NCBI GenBank assembly: GCA_025201705.1
Contig: MU616827.1
Coordinates: forward strand, 1-38,499
Length of the DNA: 38,499 nucleotides
DNA from: Dissophora ornata
Lineage: Eukaryota; Mortierellomycota; Mortierellomycetes; Mortierellales; Mortierellaceae
Direction: 5' to 3'
Shown here: piece after piece, positions 22,479-32,182 of the stretch
Layout of the letters: each line of letters starts with the position of its first letter
Position numbering within the stretch: position 1 is the first letter of the stretch
Notes under the pieces: generated by a model
Told to the model about the DNA's origin: nothing
What the model saw: only the letters and a program-made list of their open reading frames with translations
The model's database searches: none
Made by a program: the position numbers and the translations under genes

Positions 22479-24592
22479 ATGCCTGGCCAAGTCCATGGCC
22501 AGGGACCGCCATCCAACATGCAACAAGCACAGAACCATCCTCTCAACACGAACTACCACGACAGCTCGTCAAGATACCCGCCCAGTACCCAATATCTTTC
22601 TAATAACCACAGCAATCCCAACCACGACGACGACGACGACGATGACGACGACTACAGCTACAGCTACGGCAACACCAATGGCGGTCCGGCCAGCCCTCCC
22701 TCTGGGTTCCACAATGCCTCTCCCCAGCAGATAGAGCAACTTCAGCTACAAAGGCAGCATCAGCAGCGGATGCAGGAGCAGATCCAGAACGAGGATTCTA
22801 TCAGGATGCAGCAGCACCGCGTCGCCCGATCCACGGCAGCTGCAGCTGTGCAAGATAGTCGGATGTCACAAAACAAGCCCGCCAACTATTACGCCTACCC
22901 ACCACAGCCCAATACCTCCTCCAGCTCGCTCAGCCAAGACAAGGACCTTTCGCTAAAGGCACGCTTTACCAAACTGTTCAACTTCCCGTGCTCGTCCTAT
23001 GGCAAAGCGCTTATGCTCGTGATCGCTATGGAGGCGCTGCTGGTTATCATCATGCAGGCCATTATTGTCATCAAGTACTTTTGGGCGCTTCGGGACACGC
23101 CTCTGGCCCCAGAACCCGGCGAGGATGTTCAGCAACCCTATCTCGACACCAGGAACCAGTCTCGGTCGATTCCAGCCTATCTTATCGTCTTTGTCTTTGC
23201 TCAACTTTTCCAACTTTTCTTGGCCTGGGATGCGGTAGGTCTACAGCCCTCACTGGTCACGCCTGTCCACCCACCTTTTCTGTCAGCGCGTGATGGTCCT
23301 GTTGGCTTTCCCTTTGTACTCCTTTTTTTTTTTTTTTTTTTTTTTTTTACATGAATTTGTTTGTTTGTTTGTTTGTTCAAACGCGCCTAGCGCAGCTCTG
23401 CAGAATCGTATTCTCAATTGCCTCGGTTATTCATTGCGTCATGTCTTAATACGCGTGTCTATATTTATTTTCAGGCGGCATCTATATTCTACCGCACAAC
23501 CTGTTTTCCTCACTCCACTAATCAACACGGTGTTTTCTTTTCTAGGTCCGGGCACAGAACACGATCGAAATGATTGCTATCGTCAGCTTCAACCTGTGCT
23601 GTTTTGCCTACTCGATATTCGAAATCAGTCAGACCAAGGCCTCGCTCGAGGCCACGCCATCTTTCTTGAATCCAGACTGGACGGCTGCTGGTCTTATGAC
23701 CTCACTAACGCCGTTCCTAATCGTGGTGGTCGTTGTCATCGGCGTAACGCAGTGCATCGTTACTTGGCTCGCTTATCAGCTGTTCAAGGAGTTTGGATGG
23801 AAGATTTACAAGAAAATTGGCGCGGATCCCAACATGAAGAGTAAGCGCGAGCTCACAGCACAAGCTGGGTCGATTCGACCGATGCGATCGATGCAGCATG
23901 CTACAGCGCTCGTTGTGCAAAAGGAGTGGATCTGTAGTATTGACAGCCCACACTTTTATCTCTTTCTCGACGACTCTTAATAGAAATGTACCGCTCGTAC
24001 CAGATTTACTTGGTGCTGATCAAGGTCGACCTTTTCTTCTTTGTCGGGTTCTCGATCCAGTTCATATACCTGACTTTAACCAGGCGAGCGGCCGACCCTG
24101 AGTACTGGCTGACGATCATTGTTCTGCCCCTGACGGTTTTGATTTTGTATATTGCAGTATTCGCAGTTCGAAATGAGAATCGGAAATGGATGACAATGTT
24201 TATTGTGGCGATGCTCTGCGGTGTGGCCTACTTTGTGTTCAAGGTGGTCAGGATGTTTGTTGGCGACAAAGTCAGCAATTATATCGGAGTATACAAGTTT
24301 TTGACGCTCTTTGGTAAGCACTGTGAGCGTTTGCGTTGAGGACTTCACCTGTAAAATGACCTTTTGCTTGGTTGTTTGCTGAACGACAGAGCTGACAAAC
24401 TGCGATTTTTTTCTTTTGTTTATTCCTGGAATAGCTGCGTTATGTTTGGTCACTATCCTGGTCACCATCGCCAATGCAGCTGTCTGCTACCGCAATTTTG
24501 GAAAGGGATTAAAGTCTCAGATCCTCAAAGAGTCTCGGGAAACTCTGAACTCGGCTGATACTAATCGGGGACGAGTCTTGGAGATCGATTAA
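22479..24592 (+). CDS. multi-pass membrane protein, UPF0658 Golgi family
   Basis: This gene encodes a fungal integral membrane protein of the UPF0658 family, located to the Golgi in fission yeast and of unknown molecular function. The exons are 22479-23234, 23546-23840, 23984-24313 and 24435-24592, frame-consistent, giving 512 residues. The first 170 residues are disordered, with a run of nine Asp (about 50-58) and Gln-rich sequence. About eight hydrophobic helices follow, near 176-200, 231-252, 257-278, 301-330, 356-380, 389-410, 417-440 and 463-480. A conserved-looking FNLCCFAYSIFEI segment lies in the third, and NPDWTAAGL precedes the fourth. The tail ends GRVLEID in the cytosol or lumen. 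The family call is good; transport or receptor roles are guesses. Confidence 0.8.
23324..23377 (+). repeat. poly-T and (GTTT)n tract in intron 1 of UPF0658 gene
   Basis: A run of roughly 25 T is followed, after a short spacer, by about five GTTT units within the 311-nt intron 23235-23545. It is probably just low-complexity intron sequence. Confidence 0.8.
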
Positions 24593-24691
24593 AGTACCCA
24601 AAGAGAATTCTTTTAGCTTTTCAAATAATATTAAAGAATAGAAAAAATCACGCAGAACGGGCTTTTGTTGAGTTTATGGTTGATTCTGAGT
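24593..24691. terminator. short convergent gap, UPF0658 gene / unknown gene
   Basis: Only 99 bp separate the two convergent stops. AT-rich sequence (aataatattaaagaatag, about 24626-24643) is the best candidate for transcript end signals. The 3' UTRs probably overlap. Confidence 0.45.
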
Positions 24692-26650
24692 TTACGCGTT
24701 TTCGAGTGACCTGCCAGGCGCCACCAAAGACCCAGGTGGTCGCTGCTCCGAGAAAAGGTGCTGCGAATTAGGAGTACAACTGTTGATGTTGTGGCTGCAG
24801 TATTGGCGCTGATGGAGGTGGTCACTATGGATATTGTCATGCTCGTTGCCGCGACTACCACTGTCATTGCAATTCTGTACTTGTGAATCCAGATCGTGAT
24901 CCAGGCTGACTATGGAGGGAACGACCGTAGTAGGGCTTGTTGGAATTGACTCTGAGTTCTGAGGGGCCTCACTTGGAGCTTGTCCCACCAATTGACCAGG
25001 GAAGGCTATCATTCCATAGGAGGTGTCTACCGGAGCATTTTGCAGGATGCCGTTCGTGCAGTAGATGTTGCCACCATTATTTGCGTTCTGTTCAATATTC
25101 TGTCTAGGATTATTATAGTACATAGCAAGGCGCTCCTCATGCTCCACTTCCTCAAAGCCGCATAACATCTGACGCGCCCTCTTACATCGCTTGCTGCAGC
25201 CATTCAAAAACAACCGCGGTAGCGATCTGTCTTGCCTCGACTTTTGAGGTGGAGTGTCTTGTTGGCGCAGCTGTGATGGTTGTCCTTGGGGATCAGTATC
25301 AGAAACTGAAGGAAGTAGCAGTGGTGGAGGCATTGCAGCAAATGGTGGGAGTGATGGCGTTGTCTCGATCTCAAGTATCACCGCTCGCACTTGAGGCTGC
25401 TGCAAGACTCCATCTGTTGGCAATGACCCAGGATGTGCATATTCGTGTCTCCAAAGAGCTGTCCGCAGCCGGGAAATTAGTGATGGATGCCTCGGACGAG
25501 CGTCCTGTTGAGCGTCGGTCCTAAAGTCATATGAGGGCTCCGTAACAAGCTGGCTGTGGGTGGTTGGAGTAGATGAGCGGTGGGACGCCGTTGACACTTG
25601 AGGCCAAAGATAGACAGGGGCGGTGAACCTCTGCAATGGCTGAGAGACTCTGTCACCTCCTGCCACGCCATAACGGCGTAGAGCTTGTGCGAGATGCAAG
25701 GTAGGCTCTGTGCTGCCGTGCCTCCACGGAGCAGTTGCATTTCCGGACTTGAATGCTGGAAGAGGCGGTGGTGTTGCGATAGACGCAGTGCAGGTATAGG
25801 ACGAGGGTGGCGAGGATGGCAAGAAAGGGTCTGAGACGATCTCGTTCTTGGTCATGTCCACAACTACGAAGCCTTGCAACGGTTGCGGCTTGGATGTCAG
25901 AGCACCACATGCATTGGCCTCGGCCTCCTGACTATTGACGCAATCTTCTGTGAAATTGGCACCGTCATGCAGCTGGTGAGGAGGGTAAGATTGCTTACGA
26001 GACAGCGGCCTCTGCGATTGATACTGATTCCTTTGACAACTCAGTCCCATTCTTCCATCCTCGTGCCCAACTTGATGCAGCTCCAACGTTGAATGATACT
26101 CTCGAAGGTACTGCAGTTTCTTATTTTCATGTATAGTCCCGTTTTCGTCAGCTATATCGCTCCTTGGAGTGACCAAGGAGCGTTCGTCTGCGTTAACGGC
26201 ATGTTTTGTAGGTGTCATGGCAGTTTCCGAGCCCAGTTCCATGTCCCCATCCATGCCGTGGCTATCATGATCGTTCCATTCATCCAAGCCAAAAACGTCC
26301 TCTCCTGGATCTGTATATTCAGATACCACGGGGATTGTTGCGAATCGCCCCTGTCTCTGTAATCGTTGCTGATGCTGCGTGCTGTTGGGTGCGAGAACAG
26401 GAGGCGGCATGAAAGGTTGGTGAGGCCCGATCACGTCTGACTCGCAACTATTATCGTCATCCATCCCTTCGTCCCCATGATTGTGTGTATCGCTACTCAT
26501 CGTAATATTGTTTTGTGAGTCAGTCCCCGGCATGTCTGATGTATCTTCGGCTACATCCGTAGTTGCATCTGGTCGGTCCTCATTCTGTTCGACTTTAGCA
26601 TCCCCCTCTGGCTCGCGTAATGTATCGTCAATATGTTGCGGCGGCAGCAT
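24692..26650 (-). CDS. large disordered protein of unknown function
   Basis: This is a single open frame of 652 codons from ATG 26650. The protein is rich in Ser, Pro, Gln, Asp and Asn and has no domain that I recognise. The N-terminal 130 residues are strongly acidic. A basic, Cys-containing patch near residues 480-505 (GCSKRCKRARQ) could be a nuclear signal or nucleic-acid contact. It is followed by EEVEHEERLAMYYNNPRQN, the most ordered-looking part. The frame stays open for about 20 codons upstream of the ATG with protein-like sequence (SLTQPDEFLETA) but no further ATG. An upstream exon is therefore possible and the true start may lie beyond 26650. It is convergent with the UPF0658 gene. 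Coding is likely from length alone; function is unknown. Confidence 0.6.
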   Translation of the reverse strand: MLPPQHIDDTLREPEGDAKVEQNEDRPDATTDVAEDTSDMPGTDSQNNITMSSDTHNHGDEGMDDDNSCESDVIGPHQPFMPPPVLAPNSTQHQQRLQRQGRFATIPVVSEYTDPGEDVFGLDEWNDHDSHGMDGDMELGSETAMTPTKHAVNADERSLVTPRSDIADENGTIHENKKLQYLREYHSTLELHQVGHEDGRMGLSCQRNQYQSQRPLSRKQSYPPHQLHDGANFTEDCVNSQEAEANACGALTSKPQPLQGFVVVDMTKNEIVSDPFLPSSPPSSYTCTASIATPPPLPAFKSGNATAPWRHGSTEPTLHLAQALRRYGVAGGDRVSQPLQRFTAPVYLWPQVSTASHRSSTPTTHSQLVTEPSYDFRTDAQQDARPRHPSLISRLRTALWRHEYAHPGSLPTDGVLQQPQVRAVILEIETTPSLPPFAAMPPPLLLPSVSDTDPQGQPSQLRQQDTPPQKSRQDRSLPRLFLNGCSKRCKRARQMLCGFEEVEHEERLAMYYNNPRQNIEQNANNGGNIYCTNGILQNAPVDTSYGMIAFPGQLVGQAPSEAPQNSESIPTSPTTVVPSIVSLDHDLDSQVQNCNDSGSRGNEHDNIHSDHLHQRQYCSHNINSCTPNSQHLFSEQRPPGSLVAPGRSLENA

Positions 26651-27826
26651 GGCCGTCTCTAAAAACTCATCCGGTTGTGTTAGAGATGCAGACTCTGATG
26701 TATTTGTTGAAGTGTATCAATATCGTGGAAAGGGGGGCGGGGGGACAGGCAAAGGCATAGGATGCAAAAGTAGGCAGATCGGATGAGAGAAGTGGACTGG
26801 GGTCGGCTTCAAGGCACGCTCTTTCTAACAACTTTTTTTGTCGCAATCATTGTGATCTCTGCGGGTGGAAATGGGGGAGGGGACAGGTGCGCGTCTTCAA
26901 TGGGCGCAGCATTAAATCCACACGACATGCAAGATTTTGGCCTACAGAAAAAGCGTGTCGTTGTGATCGGCAAGTGAAGATTGAGGACTCGAGCGCGATC
27001 TCATTGGCGCGCTAATCCATAGCAGGATATCCGAGCCCTAGAAGAGTCGTTACACAAGTGCGGAGAGCAAATACGAGTGTGTTCAACGCGAACGCACCCT
27101 TATACTTCCTATCGCCGGGACGCGTACCGACATTCAGGGACAAGCTACGTAGGAATAGCCCGGGCAATACTTAATCAATTATTCGTATTTTTTTTATTTC
27201 AGAGGATATTACTAGTAAGAATGGATACTGGAAGCAAATAAAAGTACAGCGCTAAAAGAAGGGAGGAATGGGGGGGATAGATACGAAAGGCACAAACGAC
27301 CAAAAGCAAGGACTTTGCTTTTCGTTTTTTGTAGGCAGTCAAAGCGGGAAAGAAAAGCTGTCAAGGAGAGCCGGAGAGAAGACTCTCCATATAAATTAGA
27401 CTCCTCTTGCGGCCTAGGGACGAGGCGCATTTTAAAACGGAGTGTGCAAAACGAGATAAAAAAAAAGCCAAGGAGTGCGAAAAAAAGGAGAGCAAAGTTG
27501 AGGGTATAAGAATATGGTACAGTTAACAGCTGAACAGTTGTCGCTCGCCCCCTTCGGTAGTCGTTCTAGCGGGTCCTCGTGCCAATGAGCCTTTGTTTTC
27601 AACCCCGGTTCAGAGAGACCTTTCCTTCATGCAATGCCCCGGACAAGGAAAGAACAGAGAGGGCGTGTGTGTGTGTTGGGGGGAGAGAAAATAATAAAAC
27701 TGACAGAGCCTTGCATGCACAGAAGGATGATGCAATTTATGCAAAGAAAATTGGCTGTGGCCGCGCCAAGCCGATTCCATTGCCGTCGGTCCTTTCCAAG
27801 TGAACCAGCTGAGGCAATTTTTCTTC
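26651..27826. other. intergenic stretch between two unknown minus-strand genes
   Basis: About 1.2 kb. It should hold the promoter or a first exon of the gene ending at 24692 and the 3' UTR of the gene ending at 27827. TTTATT at 27193-27198 is AATAAA on the minus strand. A short minus-strand frame near 26940-26820 opens with ATG and reads MSCGFNAAPIED; it could be a first exon, but I cannot link it. No RNA gene is visible. Confidence 0.4.
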
Positions 27827-28693
27827 TTAGTGCGCAATGAGTTGTCTTTGTGCTCGTGCTACAGCCGCAACCTCGAATCCTGTTGCAGATGCTGACAAGA
27901 TAGCATCGGTCTGTTGGCTGTATTGATCTTCCTCGTTAAAAAAATTGTTTGACTGCGGTGAGAGGCAGGCCTCGCCTTCGTCCTCTCCAAGGTGATGAAG
28001 GTTGATCAAATCCTTGGCGTTGTTAACTGGTGCTTTGCTCCCTGACTTTTTGGCAGATGAGGCCATCTTCACGGTGCTGCGATAGTTGGGAGAACGGGTA
28101 GGCGTGAGTGGCGCTCGGATAGACGAAGACGCTGACTCTGAGGACGAGGATGAGGCATCTGAGACCATCGAAGAAATGGATGAAGTTGACGCGCGGGATA
28201 AAGACATGTCTTGCGATTGCTGTTTGCGCATGTTCCTTGCCGACGACGCGGTGCTTTTTCTGGGCATCATTGGGCCATAATATTCCTCATTGCTTGAAAC
28301 ACTTGTATCGCCCAGTCCATCCAACATTGGGTATGTTGCCATAAAAGCAGCACGATCAAGTGAGAGGCGTTTGGGAGGGCCTGCTCTACGGCTGCGAGGA
28401 AATGTGTTGTTGCGGCTGAGACGGTTGCTGGATGGATCGGTGGCACTGTGGTGGATGGTGTTCGAGTCCATGCTTCGGTGGCGGCGCACGTTAGCAGCGG
28501 AGCGCTGCTCCTGGTGGTGGACATGGCCATGGACAGAGTAGCCCTCTTGGAACGAAGGCTCCTCGCTGCTCCGGCCTCCTAGCAATGATTCGTGCACACA
28601 ATCGCCTTCAAGACTCGAATCTCTGTCAGTGGTATCCTTGCCGCCGAAGCGAGGGAACAGCATTGAGAAGAGGAGTGGTGTCAGAGCTTGCAT
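27827..28693 (-). CDS. Ser-rich protein of unknown function
   Basis: This is a single-exon frame of 288 residues from ATG 28693 (context cgacaac). I recognise no family. It opens MQALTPLLFSMLFPRFGG, a short hydrophobic start. It continues with a basic cluster near residues 100-115 (RSRRAGPPKRLSLDR), then long Ser-rich low-complexity sequence with SASSSSSESASSS and TPTRSP. It ends with a more mixed C-terminus (NAKDLINLHHLGEDEGEAC). SP/TP and RxxS sites suggest a phosphoprotein. The same frame is open further upstream to 29161, but that part is translated CT-rich leader and poly-T, so I start at 28693. Function cannot be assigned. Confidence 0.55.
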   Translation of the reverse strand: MQALTPLLFSMLFPRFGGKDTTDRDSSLEGDCVHESLLGGRSSEEPSFQEGYSVHGHVHHQEQRSAANVRRHRSMDSNTIHHSATDPSSNRLSRNNTFPRSRRAGPPKRLSLDRAAFMATYPMLDGLGDTSVSSNEEYYGPMMPRKSTASSARNMRKQQSQDMSLSRASTSSISSMVSDASSSSSESASSSIRAPLTPTRSPNYRSTVKMASSAKKSGSKAPVNNAKDLINLHHLGEDEGEACLSPQSNNFFNEEDQYSQQTDAILSASATGFEVAAVARAQRQLIAH

Positions 28694-28959
28694 GTTGTCG
28701 CTGTGGATATGGGTGCGTTGGGAAACTTGTTGATGGCTGAATGGCGGAACGAGCGTAGAGGAGTGTAAGCAAGGGGCAGAGGAGAAGGTGCTTTGATGGG
28801 GACAAGTGGGAGGTGAAGAAGGGAAGAGACAGTTCAAGACTGGGAAGACGGCGAGAGAAGGAGAAACGTAAAAGCTGGCAGCAAGCAAGAAAAACGGAAG
28901 GAAAGGGCAGGGAAAAAGGTGTCCTTTTTGTATGAAATGAAAGATGGAGGTGAGTTGAC

Positions 28960-28976
28960 CAAAAAAAAAAAAAAAA
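28960..28976. repeat. poly-A tract (poly-T on minus strand)
   Basis: About 17 A bases lie in the leader region of the Ser-rich gene, on its upstream side. This is low-complexity promoter or UTR sequence. Confidence 0.8.
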
Positions 28977-29742
28977 TAAAAAAAGACGAGAGCCGATTGA
29001 ACGACTGAGCATTTTAGTTGCACTGCTCTGGAACGGATGGTCGGTATTCCCGGTGTGGCCGATAGAGTTCGTCTCCTGTCCATCCCCGACAAAAGCGCGA
29101 CCAAGGGTGCTTTCCCTCCTCCGTCTTCATTCCAAGCAGGTTGTCGTCGCCACCCACCCACCCGGCCTGGCCTCGCCCCGCAACGCGGGACACGGGCGCC
29201 GACTCCGATGATGACATCTAATACCGTAATGCTGCTTAGTATTATTATTAATCTTACGAAGGGTACACGTATTCAGTAGTCGCTCTGCGCAGACACAGAG
29301 CAAGTCCGCAGGATCCAGCGGTATTTGTCATGAGCTCTCCAAATGTTTATTTTTGCATTCCTGTTGCCCACGAATACGAAGGGACTGGGCCGGTGGATGG
29401 CTCAGCAGAGAATCCGAGCAAATCGAGACGGGGGGAAAGGGTCATTTCTTCATTTCTGTCTGGGACGTTGTAGAACGCTTCTTCGAGCCACTGCGTGTTC
29501 TTGTTTTCTTTTCGGCGGCTGCTGGTCACCATCACCACAAGGCACAACCATCCATCTACAGACATTGTCGTCGCACCCGTGCTTACTGCCGACAACAACC
29601 GGTGAGAAATCAAGAGGATCTGTTCTGTTGCTCTCACCCTGCTATTTTAATACAAAAAAAAGGGAAAATCAAAATCGCTCACTGAGTATTTGTGCTATGC
29701 GAACGGCCAAGGGTTGCGAGTGCTCTAGTGGTGGGAATCCTG

Positions 29743-29895
29743 CAGCTCTCTCTCTCACCCACAGTCTATCGCTTTCTGACTCTCTCGCACTCTCATCCCT
29801 CTCATCACTCTCACTCTCACTCCCTCTCACTCTCATCACTCACCCTCACCCTCACCCTCTGCCTCTCTCCCTCTCTCCTCTCTTCCCCTCTCTTT
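29743..29895. repeat. imperfect CTCTCA/CCCTCA low-complexity block
   Basis: About 150 bp of repeated ctctc, actctc and accctc units, with a strong strand bias (almost no G on the plus strand). It may be a promoter-type pyrimidine tract or a purine/pyrimidine mirror element able to form unusual DNA structure. Confidence 0.7.
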
Positions 29896-30094
29896 GTGTT
29901 TTGTTTTGTTTTTCCGCTCGGATCGTCGGATTGGCGCACGCATATACTTCTACCGAGTGGAGACGAAGCGGAGCTGCTCTTGAGAGCACAACTGCGGGAA
30001 GCCGGCAAAAACAAAACCCAGCGTGACGACCACCAAATAGGGTCTTGCGAGATAAAAAACGACTACTTTTTCATTTGCGACCGGTATCCGCGCG

Positions 30095-30100
30095 TTTATT
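30095..30100 (-). terminator. poly(A) signal overlapping the MEA1-like stop
   Basis: On the minus strand the coding region ends ctg TAA and runs straight into ATAAA, so AATAAA shares its first A with the stop codon. Other downstream signals are possible. Confidence 0.45.
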
Positions 30101-30996
30101 TACAGGTCGCTCTGTTCGGTGGTACACGCATGTGCCTCGGCCTGTTGTACAATCCTAGGCAACCACCGCTCCTCCGGTATAGATCTTGCCCAGTCTGGCG
30201 CCGGTAATGCAAACGAGCTCATGACCATGGCAATGGTCTTCAAGTCCTCTTCTGGGATCTGTTCCGCTGCCCGGTCGTCCTTCTCCAGTTCGATCTCAAC
30301 CGCTGGTGGGATGGCAGGCACGGGTACTGCTCCATTGCGGTTTGGAGACCGGAGGTAACCATTGTATCCTTCGCCCTCGTCAGCATCCTCGTCAGCACCC
30401 TCGTCAGCACTCTCAAGGCTATGGACACCCTCGCTGTCGCTCTGCATCTTGTCATAGCCCTCATTTCCATCGCCCTCACTCTGGTTATCCTCCATGTCAC
30501 TATCATTTCCTTGATTCCATTCTCCTTGATCTAGTGGGATATACCCAAAAGGCTCCGGGCTATCTTCATCGCTCTCGTCATGCTCCAGACTGTTGTCTAC
30601 CTCCATCTTTGTATCATGGCGCTCGCCATTGAGACGGGATAGGTGCTGCTGCTGATACTGTTGTTGTCCCAACCGCTCGACTATCCGGAATGCAGCCGGC
30701 ACTGCATAAATCAAAATACCAGGGTGTTAGTGTTCGTGTATCCCAGCCAGAGGGAGTCTTGCATTTGCGTTCTGTGAGCTCGTTGAGTTGGTGAGAATGT
30801 TACCTGTGTCGATCTGCTCATCCAGATCTAATTCCTCCAGCATCCTGTCGACAGCATCGAGCTGCTCCTGCCCAACCTCATAGCTTGGCTCATCCTCGTA
30901 TTCATTGGTCGACATGTTAGATGATGAGGATGTGGTCATGAAGGTTGCTTGGCGAGGTGTTCTGTTGAACATCGGGGTGTGTGTGACTGTATCCAT
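30100..30996 (-). CDS. MEA1-family protein
   Basis: This is a homologue of male-enhanced antigen 1, a small acidic protein found across eukaryotes whose molecular role is unclear. The exons are 30996-30804 and 30701-30100, joined in phase 1, giving 264 residues. The family marks are FGYIPLDQ in mid-protein and the C-terminal helix region DLKTIAMVMSSFALPAPDWA followed by RSIPEERW, with the conserved Leu-Pro-Ala-Pro and Trp. Between them lies a strongly acidic stretch with three near-identical tetrapeptide-type repeats (30373-30414). The N-terminus has EVGQEQLDAVDRMLEELDLDE. The start at 30996 lies only 29 bp past the PLP2 stop, and its A is also the last A of an AATAAA. Homology is likely; function is unknown. 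Confidence 0.75.
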
Positions 30997-31001
30997 TTAT
31001 T
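30996..31001 (-). terminator. AATAAA overlapping the MEA1-like start codon
   Basis: The minus strand reads acAATAAATGG. The last A of the hexamer is the A of the MEA1-like ATG, 25 nt past the PLP2 stop. If used for PLP2, the poly(A) site would fall inside MEA1 exon 1. Confidence 0.5.
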
Positions 31002-31025
31002 GTACAATGCATCTGCTGTCTATAT

Positions 31026-32182
31026 CTAATAATCGTCGCTCTCGTATTCATCGTCGTCGCTGAGTGCTGCAACCGCTGAGCTGCGGATCGACGATTGCTT
31101 GACCTAGTTTTTGTTTAGTTGTTTAGTTGTCAAGACACAAAAAGAAACGAAATACAGACAGTTTTAGATCCGAGCTGCATTCATTGGCTAATCGCACGTC
31201 TTCAGGTTCCTTACCTCCTCCGACTTTGACGACTTTGATTCAGGAAGTTTGATCGCTCCTACCCGACGGAGATATGCCTCAATGTCTATAATGCGTTCCA
31301 GAGTAGCAGTAAACTGTCAGCTAAAGCAAAGACCGAAGGCGGTGTTTTGAAACGCAGGAGGACATGATCCGCTTGTAACAAGAACGAGACTTGCCTGCAG
31401 GCTTCATGTTCATGCCTCCGAGCTGAGCTGCCCCGACCAGCTGTGTCTTCATATCTCCATCGCCATAGATCAGGAGCGTAGGGAGGTTGTGGTCCGGATA
31501 GTTTGGAATACACTGATCCCCAATGATCTTAAGAAACTTTGTCGACTTGTGCTTGGCAGCGACTGTCGCCAGATGTGCGCCCATCAACTTGCAGATCGGC
31601 AGACTATGGGCCAGTCAGGAGCGAAGAATGGTGGCAATCAAAGTCAGTAATCCGTCCGGATGTCCAATAGCATGGATATGTGGATATGTCGGTGGTTGGC
31701 AAACTGCGTTGAGAGAGGCACATACTATTCCTTGTAAAGATAGACGACGACCCACACGTCCTTGCTTGCCTCCGAGACCTCGCGGACAAAATCAGTTTTG
31801 TAGATATGCTGAATCTCGCCAAACTTGTCCTCTGACATCTGCTGCTTGATTGAGTCAAGTCGTTGTTGTCTATTTGGAAGCGAGGAGCATAGTGAAGAGT
31901 GAGCAAGAGCGCGCGAAAGAGTTGGGCGGGACATGACAAGTGTAGTTTCAGCTACCTGTACTCCTGAAGGACACGCTCCTCCTCCTCGTTATCGTCATCC
32001 AGCAGCTCGTCCAGCTCATCGACAGTCTTTCTCTCGTAGTTCTTGTCATCTCGCTTTGCGATGGCGTCGTCGATCATGTCGATGATGTCGGCCTCGGTGA
32101 TCTGGCCCTCCTTTTGGGGAATGATGCCCTTTGCGCGCAGGATGTCGTTCCATTCTGTGTCTTCGTCGTGGTTGTTGGCCAT
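31026..32182 (-). CDS. PLP2: phosducin-like protein 2 (PLP2/PDCL3 type)
   Basis: This is a thioredoxin-fold co-chaperone that works with the cytosolic chaperonin CCT in folding actin and tubulin. The exons are 32182-31956, 31869-31726, 31603-31395, 31285-31215 and 31103-31026, all in phase, giving 242 residues, close to the family length. The N-terminus has the hallmark DTEWNDILRAKGIIP near 8-22, then acidic helices. The thioredoxin-like part has VWVVVYLYKEY, the CIPNYPDHNLPTLLIY block, and GAAQLGGMNM. It ends DIEAYLRRVGAIKLPESK and an acidic YESDDY tail. Intron 3 (31394-31286) begins GC rather than GT: donor cag|gcaagt, acceptor attatag. It is divergent from the CLIP gene, an apt neighbour since CCT folds tubulin. 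Identity is secure. Confidence 0.93.
31286..31394 (-). other. GC-AG intron in PLP2
   Basis: The donor reads cctgcag|gcaagtctc and the acceptor gcattatag|acattg. Using it joins MKPA to DIEAYLRRVGAIKLPES, as the family requires. No GT donor nearby restores the frame. The sequence cag|gcaagt is the usual consensus of the minor GC-AG class. Confidence 0.8.

Larger units (their letters stand above)
28694..30094. other. non-coding stretch with CT-rich tracts
   Basis: About 1.4 kb between the Ser-rich gene and the MEA1-like gene. It contains the pyrimidine-rich leader of the Ser-rich gene (on the minus strand), the poly-A tract, and a long CTCTCA / CCCTCA low-complexity block (about 29743-29895) on the plus strand. 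A plus-strand frame at 29343-30026 runs through that block, but its composition is not protein-like. No gene is supported. Confidence 0.5.

Noticed and set aside
28694..29161. N-terminal extension of the Ser-rich protein to 444 residues
   Set aside because: The extra part is CT-rich leader and poly-T read as Phe, Ser and Pro; the ATG at 28693 has good context and begins the protein-like sequence.
29343..30026. 227-codon plus-strand frame
   Set aside because: Half of it is the CT repeat read as Ser/Leu; the rest has no family resemblance, splice support or neighbours that need it.
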